From the NCBI GenBank assembly GCA_029168955.1, contig JAPDOI010000152.1, positions 1,242,501-1,306,500 on the forward strand: a stretch of DNA of 64,000 nt, written 5' to 3'. The position numbers and the translations under genes are program-made. The first letter of the stretch is position 1. Each line of letters starts with the position of its first letter. Shown here one piece after another: positions 1 through 11,480 of this stretch. Under the pieces are notes generated by a model, which was not told the DNA's origin, did not search any database, and saw nothing but the letters and a program-made list of their open reading frames with translations. Source of the DNA: Aplectana chamaeleonis. Its lineage: Eukaryota; Nematoda; Chromadorea; Rhabditida; Cosmocercidae.

Positions 1-77
1 GTTCTTCTCCAGAGATTAGCGGCTGAAAATCTGAACCTACTTCCCAGCTTCAGCCGCTGATCCCTGGAGAAGAACGG
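1..77. repeat. Short near-perfect hairpin at window edge
   Basis: The first 27 bases (GTTCTTCTCCAG...) are the reverse complement of bases 51-77 with about two mismatches, leaving a loop of roughly 23 bases. It could be the edge of a small foldback MITE cut by the window, or a single hairpin. The length also fits a microRNA-like precursor, but nothing else supports that. Confidence 0.6.
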
Positions 78-194
78 TGTGTGAATGAAGACAGACCGCT
101 CCGCCATCCTTCTATACCCTACCCCTTATCAACCAGGTACATATCATCAGTTCTGTTTACAGTGTGTCTCCAAGAGTTTTTCTCTACTTTGCAA

Positions 195-360
195 TAGTCA
201 TGTGAGAGTGCGCCGGACGCCATAGAAAGTGTACGGGACCCATGTAGGAAAGCGCCGGACGTCATAGAAAGTGTGCTCGACCTCATATGGAGTGCTCCTA
301 ACGCCTTAGTAAGTGTGCGGTACTATGTAGCAATGCGCAGGACGCCGCAGAAAGAAGAAT
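195..360. repeat. 42-bp minisatellite, four degenerate copies
   Basis: The core GACGCCATAGAAAGTGT recurs at 42-base spacing four times (near 209, 251, 293 and 335). It is the same family as the long array at 21365-22080, with which it shares unit length and sequence. Confidence 0.75.
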
Positions 361-1337
361 GTCTTTGAAACGATCTCTAGAAGGCTGATCTACAGGATTT
401 GCCGCACTTCGTAATGATTTTGTGTGCGTGCACAACTGAAGCAGATTTATTGCTTTTCTCGGTATAATTTGCCGCTGTCTGCCTTCCCATGTTTCCACAT
501 GTGCGGCAGGCAATTTTATGTCTACAACAAAATATACTGGGGTTAAATAATTTCTGAGCCGATTGTATATATGCAAAGACAACTTGAAAATCGGGGGTCT
601 GGGGCGAAGCCCCCCGCCAGCCGTCAGGCGGGCGGAGCCCGCAGGACGGCTGGTGTATGTGTATGTAAGGGATGCAAAAGCAGTTGACTCATGTACACCT
701 CCGCCGTTTTCGAATGTCTGCTGAGACCAGGATGTTCAGCAGTTACCATGGGCATAAGGATGCATCAAGGTATTAGCTTCCGTATCTTTCTATGCACTGA
801 AGGCAATTTTACTCTGACGCGCGCTGATACCTCGGGTATAAGGCTGATGTTGTGGTCTGCTTCTCATACCCCGTCAACAGCCATGGTGTGTGAGTAGCTA
901 CAGTTTGAGTTGAAGTATAAGCGTCATCAGCCTTAATGAACCTGTTTATTCATTGGAGCATTTTGTTGTAATCACTACCAATTGTATGGAGGCTCTCACT
1001 CCTTTGCGCTGATCGCTCACTTCTTAATACGATTTATTTATTTTGTCTTGTCCTAGCACAAGGTTTGTTCTCTTTCTGAAGAATTCTTCCACATACATAC
1101 GTACATTTATAACATCATAAGGAAGAACAATACAATGAAAAAAAACAATGTGAAGGAGGGAAATTGTGCAAAACAGAGAGTGGAAATTATCTTCAGTTAG
1201 AACTTAAAGAGTGGAGCCATTTTGTTGAACAAATTGAGTCTCTTTGAGTAGCTGGCTCACCATTTTCCTGAAGCTACACAGCTTAGATGGAATTTGCCCA
1301 CGGTTAGCAATGGAGTTGAATGCTATAATGGGGCCAT
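361..1337. other. No gene seen; GC-rich palindrome at 597-655
   Basis: No convincing coding exon is visible. At about 597-655 there is a GC-rich inverted sequence in which CAGCCGTC pairs with GACGGCTG around a GC-rich core. It looks like a dispersed repeat, not a gene. Confidence 0.4.
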
Positions 1338-1341
1338 TTAA

Positions 1342-1830
1342 AGGCAGTGTCCACGATAAAAACTATGTCTGATTTTTTGGTGGAGATCGGCAGCTGCGGG
1401 GCCTAGCGCAACCCTAACGTTGAAAAAAAAAACTAAGAAAACTGAGCTAGGAACGGTCCCCTACGGCCCCAAAGTTGGACACCAGTTAGCTCATCACACC
1501 CCAGATGCACTTTCCACGCCCACCGCTGTGAACAAATGAATGCTCGAGAATGTGAGATGAGCGATGGTCTCCGATCAATAGCCCCGTTCTTCCCTTCATT
1601 CTCATTTCTCTCTTTACTCAGGTCAGCTCGCACACATCGGCTGCAAAAGACGGAAGTTATAATCCTCGGACAACTCGTCCACCATGCTTCCCTAGCTCGA
1701 TTCTTGAGGGGCCATAACTCCATTCCTAGAAGGTCTTGTACGATTCCAAGAACATCATCGGAATCCGCATGTGACCGTCTTCAAGATAGGAAGAAAAGCA
1801 GAAAAACGATTCTTACCGTGAACACTGACT
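1342..1830. mobile_element. TTAA-flanked MITE, family A copy 1
   Basis: The left end reads TTAA then AGGCAGTGTCCACGATAAAA. The right end is the inverted form, CCGTGAACACTGACT, followed by TCAA. The interior (TCTTTACTCAGGTCAGCTCG and GGTCTTGTACGATTCC blocks) matches copies near 8555, 12437, 23555, 37505, 45393 and 62770. There is no transposase. TTAA targeting suggests a piggyBac-type source, which is inference. Confidence 0.85.
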
Positions 1831-1859
1831 TCAAGGAGGACACCGCCAATGCCTGCTGA

Positions 1860-3039
1860 TTCTAGTTTAGCCATAACTCTATGATGAGGAACCTTGTCGA
1901 ATGCTTTCATGAAGTCAAAATAGATAACATGAATTTTTTGCTTTTGATCAAGATCGATAGTTCAGTCCGTTAAAATCTCCAAAAGCTGTTACCGTGAATT
2001 TTTTCTTCACGAAATCTTATGCCGAAGCAAGCTCGTTGCCTCATCCCAGTAATTCCGAGAAGGTTTTTCCGACTCTTTTTCAATTCGATTGTCATTTGCA
2101 GGTTCTAGACTCGTTTTTTTCAGCCACGGGTACGTACTGTGCTTGGGCCGAATCGAGTGATCGAATTATCATCCAATTGAAGAAGTCGACTTCGATTAAA
2201 TCAATTTAGTCGACTATTCGAATAGTTGACGTTCCGGGTAAATCAAAAGTTGATCAGTCAAAAAAGGTGATTATTGTTCAGCGTTTGCCCCTCGTATGCA
2301 CACGCGCAGCTACATATTCCTCACTGAAGATTTTAGAAACTTCTCAGTGTAGCCCAATATGTCGAAGAAACGTATTCGTATAGCTTTTACAGCATTTGCA
2401 AAGTAATCTTGTTCAATTTCATGCATCAGTTAAACAAGATTCGGCTTCTTTCAAGCGAATAACGTTCTTGATCGTTTTTTATCTACACTGATGTATTTTG
2501 TCTCGAGCTTTGTTCTTGACGCTGTATAGGGTTTTTCGTTACCTGTCTCGAGTTGCAGTGAAGACTAGTTTCGCAAAATCAGATGCTAGCAGTAGGTTAT
2601 AAAAATATCGTTTCCTGTAATCTGCATTCAAACATACGCGAGTGGTTTTGTCTATGCTTATCGTTAGAATATTCATAAAGACAGGATTTCCATATGCTGA
2701 CATCGCGGAACTTCTGTCATTTCTGACGCAGAGCGTCCAGCTGCTTCTTTAGCTTTGTGTATACCTGAGCCTTGCCATTCGCTCAGCTGACACTTGTTTT
2801 TATTTACCAGTTAAATTGCCAATGAACACCTTTGAGACCAGCAAACCTTCTGTTTGTGTAGATCTTTTTTTTTCTTCCTTCAATACTATTTTCCTATCAG
2901 ATACCTCGTAAACATCGAGAGTTGCATTGTCTGCACTCCTGCGGACAATTGAGTGACGTTTGAGTGATCTTCCAAGTGTTCGCTGGTACCATTACAGTAA
3001 GGGCCTATAGGTTTTATTTCCTTGCACTTCTAGGAAATG
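1860..3039. other. No recognised gene or repeat
   Basis: AT-rich sequence with no ORF or splice-bounded exon that I can support on either strand, and no clear similarity to the other repeats in the window. Confidence 0.4.
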
Positions 3040-3992
3040 GCTTTAATTTCAGGAAAGCCCAGAAGCGGCAAAAATTTCGTGAGTCCTGATTTTTTATACA
3101 ATTAGAACGTATAAAAAGATGAGAAGAAGATTGGAAAGGAAAGAAAGGGGGAAAAAGATCAGGAAGGAGCGCTCGCCCTGAAGAAAATGAGACCCTGCGC
3201 CACATCGATCGTTTTTTCCATGATGGCGCCACCCCAAACGCTCGACACGCGCAATCCCGGATTCGACGCTGCTACCCGCTGTCTAGAGAACGACTGTATG
3301 TTGCAAAGAGTTCGCAAACGCACCACCGCCCTTTTCCATTTCTGTAGACTATACCATAGAAGGTATGTTGAATAGTGGCGCAAAATTATCTGAGTCTTCC
3401 AAATTTGGGATCGGATAAATCAAAATCTTTGGAAACTCAGCTATGTTTTGGTTTTAGAAGCGATATCTTCGGTTTATTACAACCGTTTTCAAGTGAAAAA
3501 CGATGCTTCGTAATAAATACATAGAATTGTAGCTAAAGAGAGGAAGGTATTTTTATGGAAAAGGGCATAAGGTGGTATTTTTCTACTGTTTGTGTTTTTT
3601 AATTGCTCAAGGCGTAGAAGGTGTGACCGACATCAGTAAAGGTAAATGATACGGCACGCTATCTCAGGCATTTGGCCGCTCCGAGCGGGACCGGCTCCTC
3701 CCACTTATGACGTCACCGCCCGGACAGCAACCGAGGCTGAAAATGCGGCCGAGGTTGCTGTTCGGTTGAAAAACCAACCGACGGCCCCTGTCTGGTCGCT
3801 GTCCGGGCGACTGCTGTGCTCTAGCGAGAGAGCAAGAGTGCGCCCTTCTGATTTTGAACTGGTCCCGACACGATCCCCTGGCGTCGCGGCGCGGCGCGTT
3901 CTACGTTCAGCGGGTTGGTTTTTGTGACCTCCCACTCAGTTTTCTTTGTTTTTTTTTCTTTTGTGGTTCGTGTATAATTCATGTCTTGTTTC

Positions 3993-4125
3993 TAGGAAGC
4001 CGCGATGCAGCCGGAATCGAGTTATTTTGGGAGAGGAGCGGTTGTTTTTCCAATTTTACCATTGTGTTTTTCCAAAAACAACCGCTCGGCTTCCATTGTG
4101 AAGCCATCATAACAGCGTCGCGGCT
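3993..4125. repeat. Short hairpin repeat
   Basis: GGAAGCCGCGA at the left is inverted as TCGCGGCTTCC at the right. An inner pair, GAGCGGTTGTTTTT and AAAACAACCGCTC, forms a second stem. A diverged copy lies at about 11346-11470. Confidence 0.6.
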
Positions 4126-4184
4126 TCCCCCCGTCAAGAGATTGACAATAATTGCTATTTGCTAGTTGATGTTCTTTGCTTCTC

Positions 4185-5025
4185 CACATCATATTCCGCT
4201 CTGCAATTGCGTATCAAGACGGTTCGCAGCCGCACGCGCCCGAGCCGGACGAGCTTCTAGCACCGATCAGCTGATTGTACGTGGGTTCCCTTCATTTTAT
4301 TTATCTCTCTTATTTCCTTTTCTGATTAAACACGTTTTTTCGTGTTTTCATATATTACAGTGTTATATCTATATACATGCGCGCGAATTTTCTTCCCAGA
4401 TGCCGTCGCAACAACTTCCAGGGCAGAAAAAATTCCCGAGTGTGGTTACATTTTTTTAAATTCTCGTTTATTTTTATTTTTTTATTCTCGTTTATTTTTA
4501 TTTTTTTATTCTCGTTTATTTTTCGTTCATACGATATTCTCTATTCATTTTGTTTTTTAACAATCAAATAATTTTTATGATTGTTTAGTTTCGTTATTCT
4601 CTTCATGTGTTTGAGTTTTTAAGAATAGTTCCGGTTTAATCCCGAATTCGATCGATTCTGAGATGAGACCGGAACCATCTTAGGAAACCAAACAATCATA
4701 AATTATTGGAATGTAAAAAAAAAACAAAAAGGGAAAAGAATTACAAAAATAAACGTGAATTAGAAAGTATCTACCATCGTTGATTTTTTCTCCCCTAGAA
4801 ATTGTTGCGAAGGCACCCGGAAGGACATAATTAGTGTGCGTATAGATATACGTATAGATAGAAACACAAAATGGCAGCTTGAGTCACAGAAGAAACCAAG
4901 AATTTTAATGAAAACGAAAAACCATCAACAATTAGCTGATCCGCTGCTGCGCTAGAATCTGGTCCGGCTCGAGTGCGTGCGGCCGCGAAGCGTCTCGATA
5001 CGCAATTGCGGAGCGGAATTTGACA
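4185..5025. repeat. Foldback repeat inside the 4.7 kb element
   Basis: The outer arms share GCAATTGCGTATCAAGACG-like sequence at the left and its inverse (CGTCTCGATACGCAATTGC) at the right. Inner arms pair around about 4630 (AATCATAAATTATT and its inverse). A related half-arm occurs near 29850 inside the hAT-like element. Confidence 0.65.
4456..4535. repeat. 24-bp tandem repeat, about three copies
   Basis: ATTCTCGTTTATTTTTATTTTTT-type units are repeated in direct order. It is a simple AT-rich minisatellite in the left arm of the foldback. Confidence 0.8.
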
Positions 5026-5039
5026 CGGAGAAGCACAGT

Positions 5040-6750
5040 AAATGCTATTTTCTCACTATTATCTGTGTCCAGAACAGGGGCAAGCAACAGTGAAAATTAC
5101 CAACCCTGAGAGCACAGTAGTGGGTCGCATAGTAGGATATTCCAACTCGTCTCTCTAGTTTGAAATGGAATTCGCCACAGAATGTTTTTTACACAACTTG
5201 GAGTTGTTCAGGCCTGTCTAACATCCGCTGGCGACCTGGATGTTAACTGAAGTCGCTCATACCGAGAAAGCAAAAAAAGCGATTTCTCTGGGCAAAACGG
5301 GAGGCGAACATTGTTCACCTGTGCCTGCTGCGTCGCGGTCGGTGAGCGTCGCGCGCAACGCGATGGGCGGGACGCGACATTCCCGCTTTTTGGTGAAATC
5401 CAATAAACTGGCATGTCCTGGAGCGTTATTAGCTTTCCTGCGTTCATTTCTTGTCATAATCGATATCCATTTACTCGTATGGAGAACTGAAGACTTCCAA
5501 ACGGTGGTGTGTTTTTAGCGTTCGCCTTGCGCGCGAGACTCATCGAACCGCGACGCGTACTCACGCGAGTGAGCTATGGCATGAAGCCGAAGTCTTTTAC
5601 GATGAACCTCCAATGGAAACACCCTCTGTACAACTGCTGTATTTTAGAAGAAAAACTGAGGCTTCAGAGACCATTTGGAAATATACGGGATTTATACCAC
5701 TTTCCAACGGGCAAATTTTGCAATTTCTCGCTTTAGATGGTCAACTTTGTTTTTTTCTAGCTCAAGCGTAGGTTTATTTTACCGAAGCGCTCATTAGCGG
5801 CCCCTCAGTATGATGATTGTAACGCTGAAAGGCGCGGAAGAACCATTTTTTCTGCTGCTTAGACAGTTGTTGTTTTGACGAACGTTCGGGCCTACAGCCT
5901 GTGTGAGCGGGGCCTATGGCGGATTAACGCGGCCATTGTCAGAGAGGGTCTCAAACCGTGGCCACGAGTGAGGGGGATCGCGCTGCGGCCGGCTGAATCC
6001 GGCCGTAACGGGAGATTTCCCACCTCAGCAATCAATGCATTGCATACTTATCTACCATGACGGCCACAGCTAGATCAGGACGGACCATGCGGGCTCAGTA
6101 CGGCCACATCGAGGGGATTTTTAGACCTGAGTGAGCAACGGATTGCATGCGTATAGACCGGAATGGCCACGGGCGGCACATACGTGCTCAGTCCGGTCAT
6201 ACCGGATGTATTTTTTGCACCTCCTTCGCATGCTCATCGACCGGGCTGGCTACAATCGATCGGCCGACAATGAAGAAGGTCTAAGGGCGGCTCAGAGCGG
6301 TGCAGGATCACTACGGATGGTCAGAGTAAAAGATACAATCGATAGGGACGTGGAGAGCGGGCCGTCTCTATCCGGTGCTTTCTCCAATCATGACACTTCG
6401 CTCCCCCTTCTCCCCCTTTCAGGGCCTTCTTCGCTTTTGGGAAGCGCTAAGACCCCTCACACATTTTATTCATGGCTTCAGAAGCATGAAATGGATCCAT
6501 GGTGGCATGTGCAGAACGAATCCATGTTTGTCCCACTGAGAACACAGGTGCTGTAGATCGGTAGCGGGCCTCAGATTTCGACCGCTACTGGCTGCTCTAT
6601 CCTGAGGGGGGGGAGGTGAGCAATCGAGCGATTTTTGTCCTTGGACTTAAACTTTAAGATTTTCTGTAATCTTGAGTGCCCATACAGTCCCAAAAAAGCT
6701 TAACCAACTAAATTCACCTCCATTTCAAGTTCACACCTCTGACTGTGGGT
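5040..6750. other. No gene seen; part of the 4.7 kb element
   Basis: No exon can be supported. From about 6050 to 6280 there are ACCGG-rich stretches with TATAGACCGGAATGG and TCATCGACCGGGCTGG, related to the TATCGACCGG minisatellites near 15450, 61500 and 63700. Confidence 0.4.
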
Positions 6751-6762
6751 TTATATTACGTT

Positions 6763-7221
6763 GAGTGGTTTTGTTTGGATCGCGGTGGAATTCGTAACCA
6801 GGATGAGTGTCTTCTGCGATTCCTGCAGTTGCATGTACAGGACCCGTATCTTGATTTAGACACGGTTCTGGGTCAGTTATATTTTTTTGTAGTTTTTTAA
6901 ATGTGGTATCTGTGGATTGTAGATTGCTCACAATCGATTCACTTTCTCATTCAAGGACCACTGGCCTATCGACCGCAGCCGCTCTCTCAATTCGGTAACC
7001 CAGTGATGTCTTCGGTTGAATTCTTGGCTTCTGTTGTGAATTCCAAAGTCGCGCAAGCGGCAACCAAGGCTGCTGACGAGGACTTTGCAAAGACCGAGGA
7101 TGAGGTAGCTTCTTACCTGACGTACCCTGTCGATTATTATGATTGGTCTGAGGAGAATGCTTTTTTAGGTGCCTCCACTGTTGCTGGAGTCGCATGCTTA
7201 GAACCTGCTAAAAGCCATTGA
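6763..7221 (+). pseudogene. Fragment of SWI3/SMARCC (SWSN-1-type) SWI/SNF subunit gene
   Basis: Two exons are visible: about 6763-6871 and 6956-7221, joined by an 84-nt intron (donor GGTCAG, acceptor TTCAAG) that keeps the frame. Exon 1 encodes the end of a SANT domain (RNQDECLLRFLQL, then QDPYLDL). Exon 2 encodes the segment that follows it in SMARCC/SWI3 proteins ([15 protein letters not shown], then VAQAATKAA). After that the sequence diverges and stops at TGA 7219-7221. The family protein is a core SWI/SNF chromatin-remodelling subunit with SWIRM, SANT and leucine-zipper regions. SWIRM, the start of SANT and the zipper are all missing here. Because the intron is kept, this is a genomic copy, not a retrocopy. 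It lies inside an inverted-end element, so capture by a transposon is likely. Expression cannot be judged. Confidence 0.7.
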
Positions 7222-7429
7222 AAGGCTTCTGAAGTATGTGAAATTGGATCTCATTGTTTATGCAGATTTTTTAGCGTAATTGTTCCGTGAAAGGAGTATA
7301 CACACTTAGTTGTTGAATCTTGATTAATGAACTAGTTTTCAGCATTTGTAATACAGTGTAGTGCAACTATTTCGAATACCTTCCTCACACTGAAGTGCTC
7401 TACTTTCCACAGCATCATGTAGATTCAGA

Positions 7430-8160
7430 TTCTACGTCGCGGCGCACGCTCTATATGAAGCGCTGCTAGCTTTAAACCACGCGGGGCCCGTTTTGGATCA
7501 AGCGCTACTGGCTTTAGACCACGCGGTGCACGCTCTGGATGAAGCGCTACTCGCTTTGAACCACGCGGGGCACGCTCTGCATAATACGCTGCTAGCTTTA
7601 AACCACGCCGGGCACGCTCTGGCTGAAAGGCTACTAGCTTTAAACCACGCGGGACACGATTCGGATGAAGCGCTGGTAGCTTTAGACTACGCGACGCACG
7701 CTCTGGATGAAGCGCTACTAGTTTCAAACCATGCGTGGCACGCTCTGAATGAAGCGCTATTGGTTTTTAACAACGCAAGGCACGCAAGCCATACTAGCTT
7801 TAAACCACGCGGGGCACTCTCTGAATGGAGCGCTATTGGTTTTACAACGCGGGGGCACGCTCTTGGTGAAGCGATACTGGTTTTAAGCCACGCGGCGATT
7901 GCTCTGCTTAGAGCGTTACTAGCTTTGAACCACGCGGGGCACGCTCTGCATGGAGCGCTGTTGGTTTTTCACCACGCAGCGCACACCCTAGATAAAGCGC
8001 TGCTAGCTTCAAACCGCGCGCCGCACGCTCTGGATGAAGCCCTACTAGTTTTAGCCACGCGGGGCACGCTTTGTATGACGCGCCACTCACAGCTCACAAC
8101 GCTCTGCATCAAGCGCAACTGACTTTTTACGACGCGGCTTACGCCGTCCCATGTAGCGCT
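7430..8160. repeat. 42-bp minisatellite array, about 17 copies
   Basis: Units such as CTTTAAACCACGCGGGGCAC followed by GCTCTGGATGAAGCGCTACTAG repeat every 42 bases. Since 42 is divisible by three, long ORFs appear on both strands as 14-residue repeats. I regard these as by-products. The unit is weakly similar to the inverted form of the 42-bp unit at 21365-22080. Confidence 0.85.
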
Positions 8161-8554
8161 CGTGTTCCTCATCAGCAACTCAGTTGGAAATCCAACCGGA
8201 CGTCACCTCGAGCGGACCTCAGTCGCCCGGACTGCAACCTCGGTCGCCCGAGTAGATGCCCGATTTTCGCTCGGAGCGGAGAGACAGCGATGCTCGGGTT
8301 GCTGTCCGGGTCCGCTCCGAGCGGCCGATCGTCTGAGATTGGAATTGTAGCAACAACGCAACATAGAACGCTATGCTAAAACTGAAGCTGTATGGACGTT
8401 GCAAATACAGCTTAGGAGATCTTCTGGTGCAATTCCAGGTTCGATGAAGTTCGTGAAGTTCGATAACTGCTACACAAGACTACCGATTATACACAATAGT
8501 CTGTGCGTTGAGAACCTGTATGTAGAAATTGCAGGTTTTGCTTGTGCAGCTTAA

Positions 8555-9039
8555 AGGCAGTGTCCACGATAAAAACCATGTCTGATTTTTTGATGGAGAT
8601 CGGCACCTGCGGGGCCTAGAGCAACCCAAGCTTTGAAAAAACTAAGAAAAATGAGCTCGTAACGGTCCCCTACGGCCCCAAAGTTGGACACCCGTCAGCT
8701 CGTCACACCAAGATGCACTTTCCACGCCCACCGACGTGAACAAATGAATGCTCGAGATTGTGAGATGAGCGATGGTTTCCGATCAATAGCCCCGTTCTTC
8801 CCTTCATTCCTAACTTCTCTCTTTACTCAGGCCAGCTCGCATACATCGGCTGCAAATGGCGGAAGTTACAAACCTCGGACAACTCGTCCACCATGTTTCC
8901 TTAGCTCAACTTTTGAGGGACCATAACTCCGTTCCTAGAAGGTCTTGCACGATTCCAAAAACATCGTTGGAACCAGCATGGCACCGTTTTCAAGATAGGC
9001 GGAAAATCAGAAAAACGATTCTTAGCGTGAACACTGCCT
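8555..9039. mobile_element. TTAA-flanked MITE, family A copy 2, with empty site nearby
   Basis: The ends AGGCAGTGTCCACGATAAAA and GCGTGAACACTGCCT are flanked by TTAA at 8551-8554 and 9040-9043. The opposite foldback arm, near 10015-10040, reads straight through with a single TTAA (inverted: GTGCAGCTTAAATTTAAATG). This shows a clean insertion with TTAA duplicated. The interior is closely similar to copy 1. Confidence 0.9.
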
Positions 9040-10962
9040 TTAAATTTAAATGACTCAAGCTCGCCTCTGCAGGCAGGGCTTCTCTTTGAAATGCTAATTA
9101 TAGCTCTCACTGTGCATTAGTTTATTTTAGTATGCTAATTAGACCATTGTTCGGAAACATCACTGATTGCAACGCACTTTTGTTTTCCCTGCTCTCTGAG
9201 ATTTTCGGAATGGCTCTTCTCTCTTAAAATCTCATCCAGTACCTGAAGAAAACGTAGGGATTGCTCTTCTATTACTTGTACAATTACTACTCAATATTTC
9301 GCCGCACTTACCGCTAGCGACGTTTTTAGAAAACGACCACAAAAACAAATTCATTCAAAAACAAAGCGATTTTGAGGAACTTCGGATCACAAAGTACATA
9401 AGTAGATAGGAATTCAAGCTGTGAATATGAAAGCGTTTTCAGAGTCCAAAAAAGTCCTTGTTCAAAAAAGTTACAGGCATCGGACCCTTTTTTGCCAAGT
9501 TTGGCAAATCCTCCCCGTTTTTTACAAAACTTAGCGCAGGTATTGTAGCAGCTGCCGCATGGACCACATTCCTATTGCTCACAGTCTCGCTGATTACAGG
9601 CTTTAGTGTAGGTATGAGTCGTGTAATAGGAAACATTCCGAAGAATATCTGTGTAAGGCCGTAATTTTAAAACACTATAATTTCTGTTTGCAGAGGGTGC
9701 CATTTTGATAGGGTCAGTTTTAAATGTTGAGATCCAGCCGAGCATGCTTAATTTGTTCCTGTGTGTTTCACATGCATCTTCTCTCTATATGTACGTAAAT
9801 AGTCGTCTCGCATCCGATCTTTTCCGATGAACAAGATTTTAAGAGAGAAGAGCCATTCCGAAAAGCTCAGAGAGCAGGGAAAACAAAAGTGCGTTGCAAT
9901 CAGTGATGTTTTCGAACAATGGTCTAATTTGCATGCTAAAGTGAACTAATGCACAGTGAGAGCTATAATTAGCATTTCAAAGAGAAGCCCTGCCTGCAGA
10001 GGCGAGCTTGAGTCATTTAAATTTAAGCTGCACAAGCAAAACCTGCAATTTCTACAGGTTCTCAACGCACACACTATTGTGTATAATCAGTAGTCTAGTG
10101 TAGCAGTTATCGAACTTCACGAACTTCATCGAACCTGGAATTGCACCAGAAGATCTCCTAAGCTGTATTTGCAACGTCCATACAGCTTCAGTTTTAGCAT
10201 AGCGTTCTATGATGCGTTGTTGCTACAATTCTAATAGCGTGTCGTATCATTTACCTTTACTGATGTCGGTCACACCTTCTACGCCTTGAGCAAGTAAAAA
10301 ACACAAACAGTAGAAAAATACCACCTTATGCCCTTTTCCATAAAAATACCTTCCTCTCTTTAGCTACGATTCTATGTATTTATTACGAAGCATCGTTTTT
10401 TAATTGAAAACGGTTGTAATAAACCGAAGATATCGCTTCTAAAACCAAAACATAGCTGAGTTTCCAAAAATTTTGATTTATCCGATCCAAAATTTGGAAG
10501 ACTCTGATAATTTTGCGCCACTATTCAACATACCTTCTATGGTATAGTCTACAGAAATGGAAAAGGGCGGTGGTGCGTTTGCGAACTCTTTGCAACATAT
10601 AGTCGTTCTCTAGACAGCGGGTAGCAGCGTCGAATCCGGGATTGCGCGTGTCGAGCGTTTGGGGTGGCGCCATCATGGAAAAAACGATTGATGTGGCGCA
10701 GGGTCTCATTTTCTCCATGGCCAGCGCTCCTTCCTAATCTTTTCCCCCTTTCTTTCCTTTCCAATCTTCTCCTCATCTTTTTATACGTTCTAATTGTGTA
10801 AAAAAAAATCAGGACTCACGAATTTTTGCCGAATCTGGGCTTTCCTGAAATTAAAACCATCTAGCGTTGGAAATAATCACAAATAAGCTGCGAACTACGC
10901 AAAATTCAAACACAAGCATCTATTAGAAAGTTATAAGGCAATCAAGAAGCTGAGAAAAGAGG

Positions 10963-11480
10963 ATGAAAAAAGAGGAAAGGGGAAATCAAGATAAGGGCGG
11001 AGTGCTTACTTTCGGAAAAATCAAATGCTGCGCAATATCGGTCGTTTTTTCCATGACGGCATCACCCCACACGCTCGACACGCGCAACTCCGGACTCGAT
11101 GCGGCTGCCCGCCGTCTAGAGAATTCTTGTTTCCACTCTCACATTTTCACTTGTTTTCATTGCTTCCACAGATGTAGTTGTTTTGGTGAAAATACAGACT
11201 CATCAATCTATCACAGCTGCTTCGGAAAAGTGAGTGATACCACAAACAGACTACCGTATGTTAGGACGAGTCCGCAACCGCACCACCGCCTTTTCCCGTT
11301 GCTGTATGGTTCATGCCTTATCTTTAGGACATCGCGTTGCAAATATTATCACGCTATCATAGGAGCGGAGCGGTTCTTTCCCCATTTTCGCCGTGGTGTT
11401 TTCTCGAAAACAACCGCTCAACTTTCGTGTTAAAGCTATCGCAGCAGCTTTGCGGCTCTCCCCCCCCCCATCCAAAGCTT
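10963..11480 (+). repeat. Diverged copy of the foldback arm and hairpin repeat
   Basis: About 11030-11120 and 11270-11335 resemble 3200-3370 (for example TCGGTCGTTTTTTCCATGA and CGCACCACCGCC). About 11346-11470 resembles the hairpin repeat at 3993-4125. This is a second, older member of the same repeat group. The long ORF here (10963-11433) follows the repeat and is probably not a gene. Confidence 0.55.

Larger units (their letters stand above)
3663..8337. mobile_element. 4.7 kb non-autonomous element with inverted ends, carrying a SWI3-like gene fragment
   Basis: The left end CTCAGGCATTTGGCCGCTCC and the right end (read inverted) CTCAGACGATCGGCCGCTCG are matching terminal inverted repeats. 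Similarity continues inward, patchily, through a CGGACAGCAACC block. The uninterrupted opposite arm of the surrounding foldback (near 10234) shows the pre-insertion sequence, so both boundaries can be placed directly, with AT on each side as a possible 2-bp target duplication. Inside, in order, are a 130 bp hairpin (3993-4125), an 840 bp foldback (4185-5025), a SWI3/SMARCC fragment (6763-7221) and a 42-bp minisatellite (7430-8160). No transposase is visible. The superfamily is unknown. A Helitron also inserts at AT, but the matching inverted ends argue against that. Confidence 0.75.
3040..10862. mobile_element. Large foldback with about 1 kb inverted arms, interrupted by two insertions
   Basis: 3040-3662 is the reverse complement of about 10236-10862, and 8338-8554 plus 9040-9240 are the reverse complement of about 9827-10235. 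The right arm (9827-10862) is continuous. The left arm is split by a 4.7 kb inverted-end element (3663-8337) and a family A MITE (8555-9039). Without these the structure is about 2.6 kb with a 590 bp centre (9240-9827). The centre encodes no recognised transposase. The outer limits, near CTAG on each side, are approximate. Confidence 0.8.

Noticed and set aside
7493..8122. 209-codon ORF with 14-residue repeats (ALNHAGHALDEALL type)
   Set aside because: It is produced by the 42-bp minisatellite period, and equivalent repeats appear on the other strand. No splice or start context supports a protein.
3663..8337. Helitron origin for the 4.7 kb element
   Set aside because: Insertion at AT fits, but both ends are inverted copies of each other, and a CTRR 3' end with its hairpin is not seen at the boundary.
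9458..9664. 68-codon ORF with a membrane-like stretch in the foldback centre
   Set aside because: It has an alternative start, no family similarity and no splice signals. It is too short to be a transposase.
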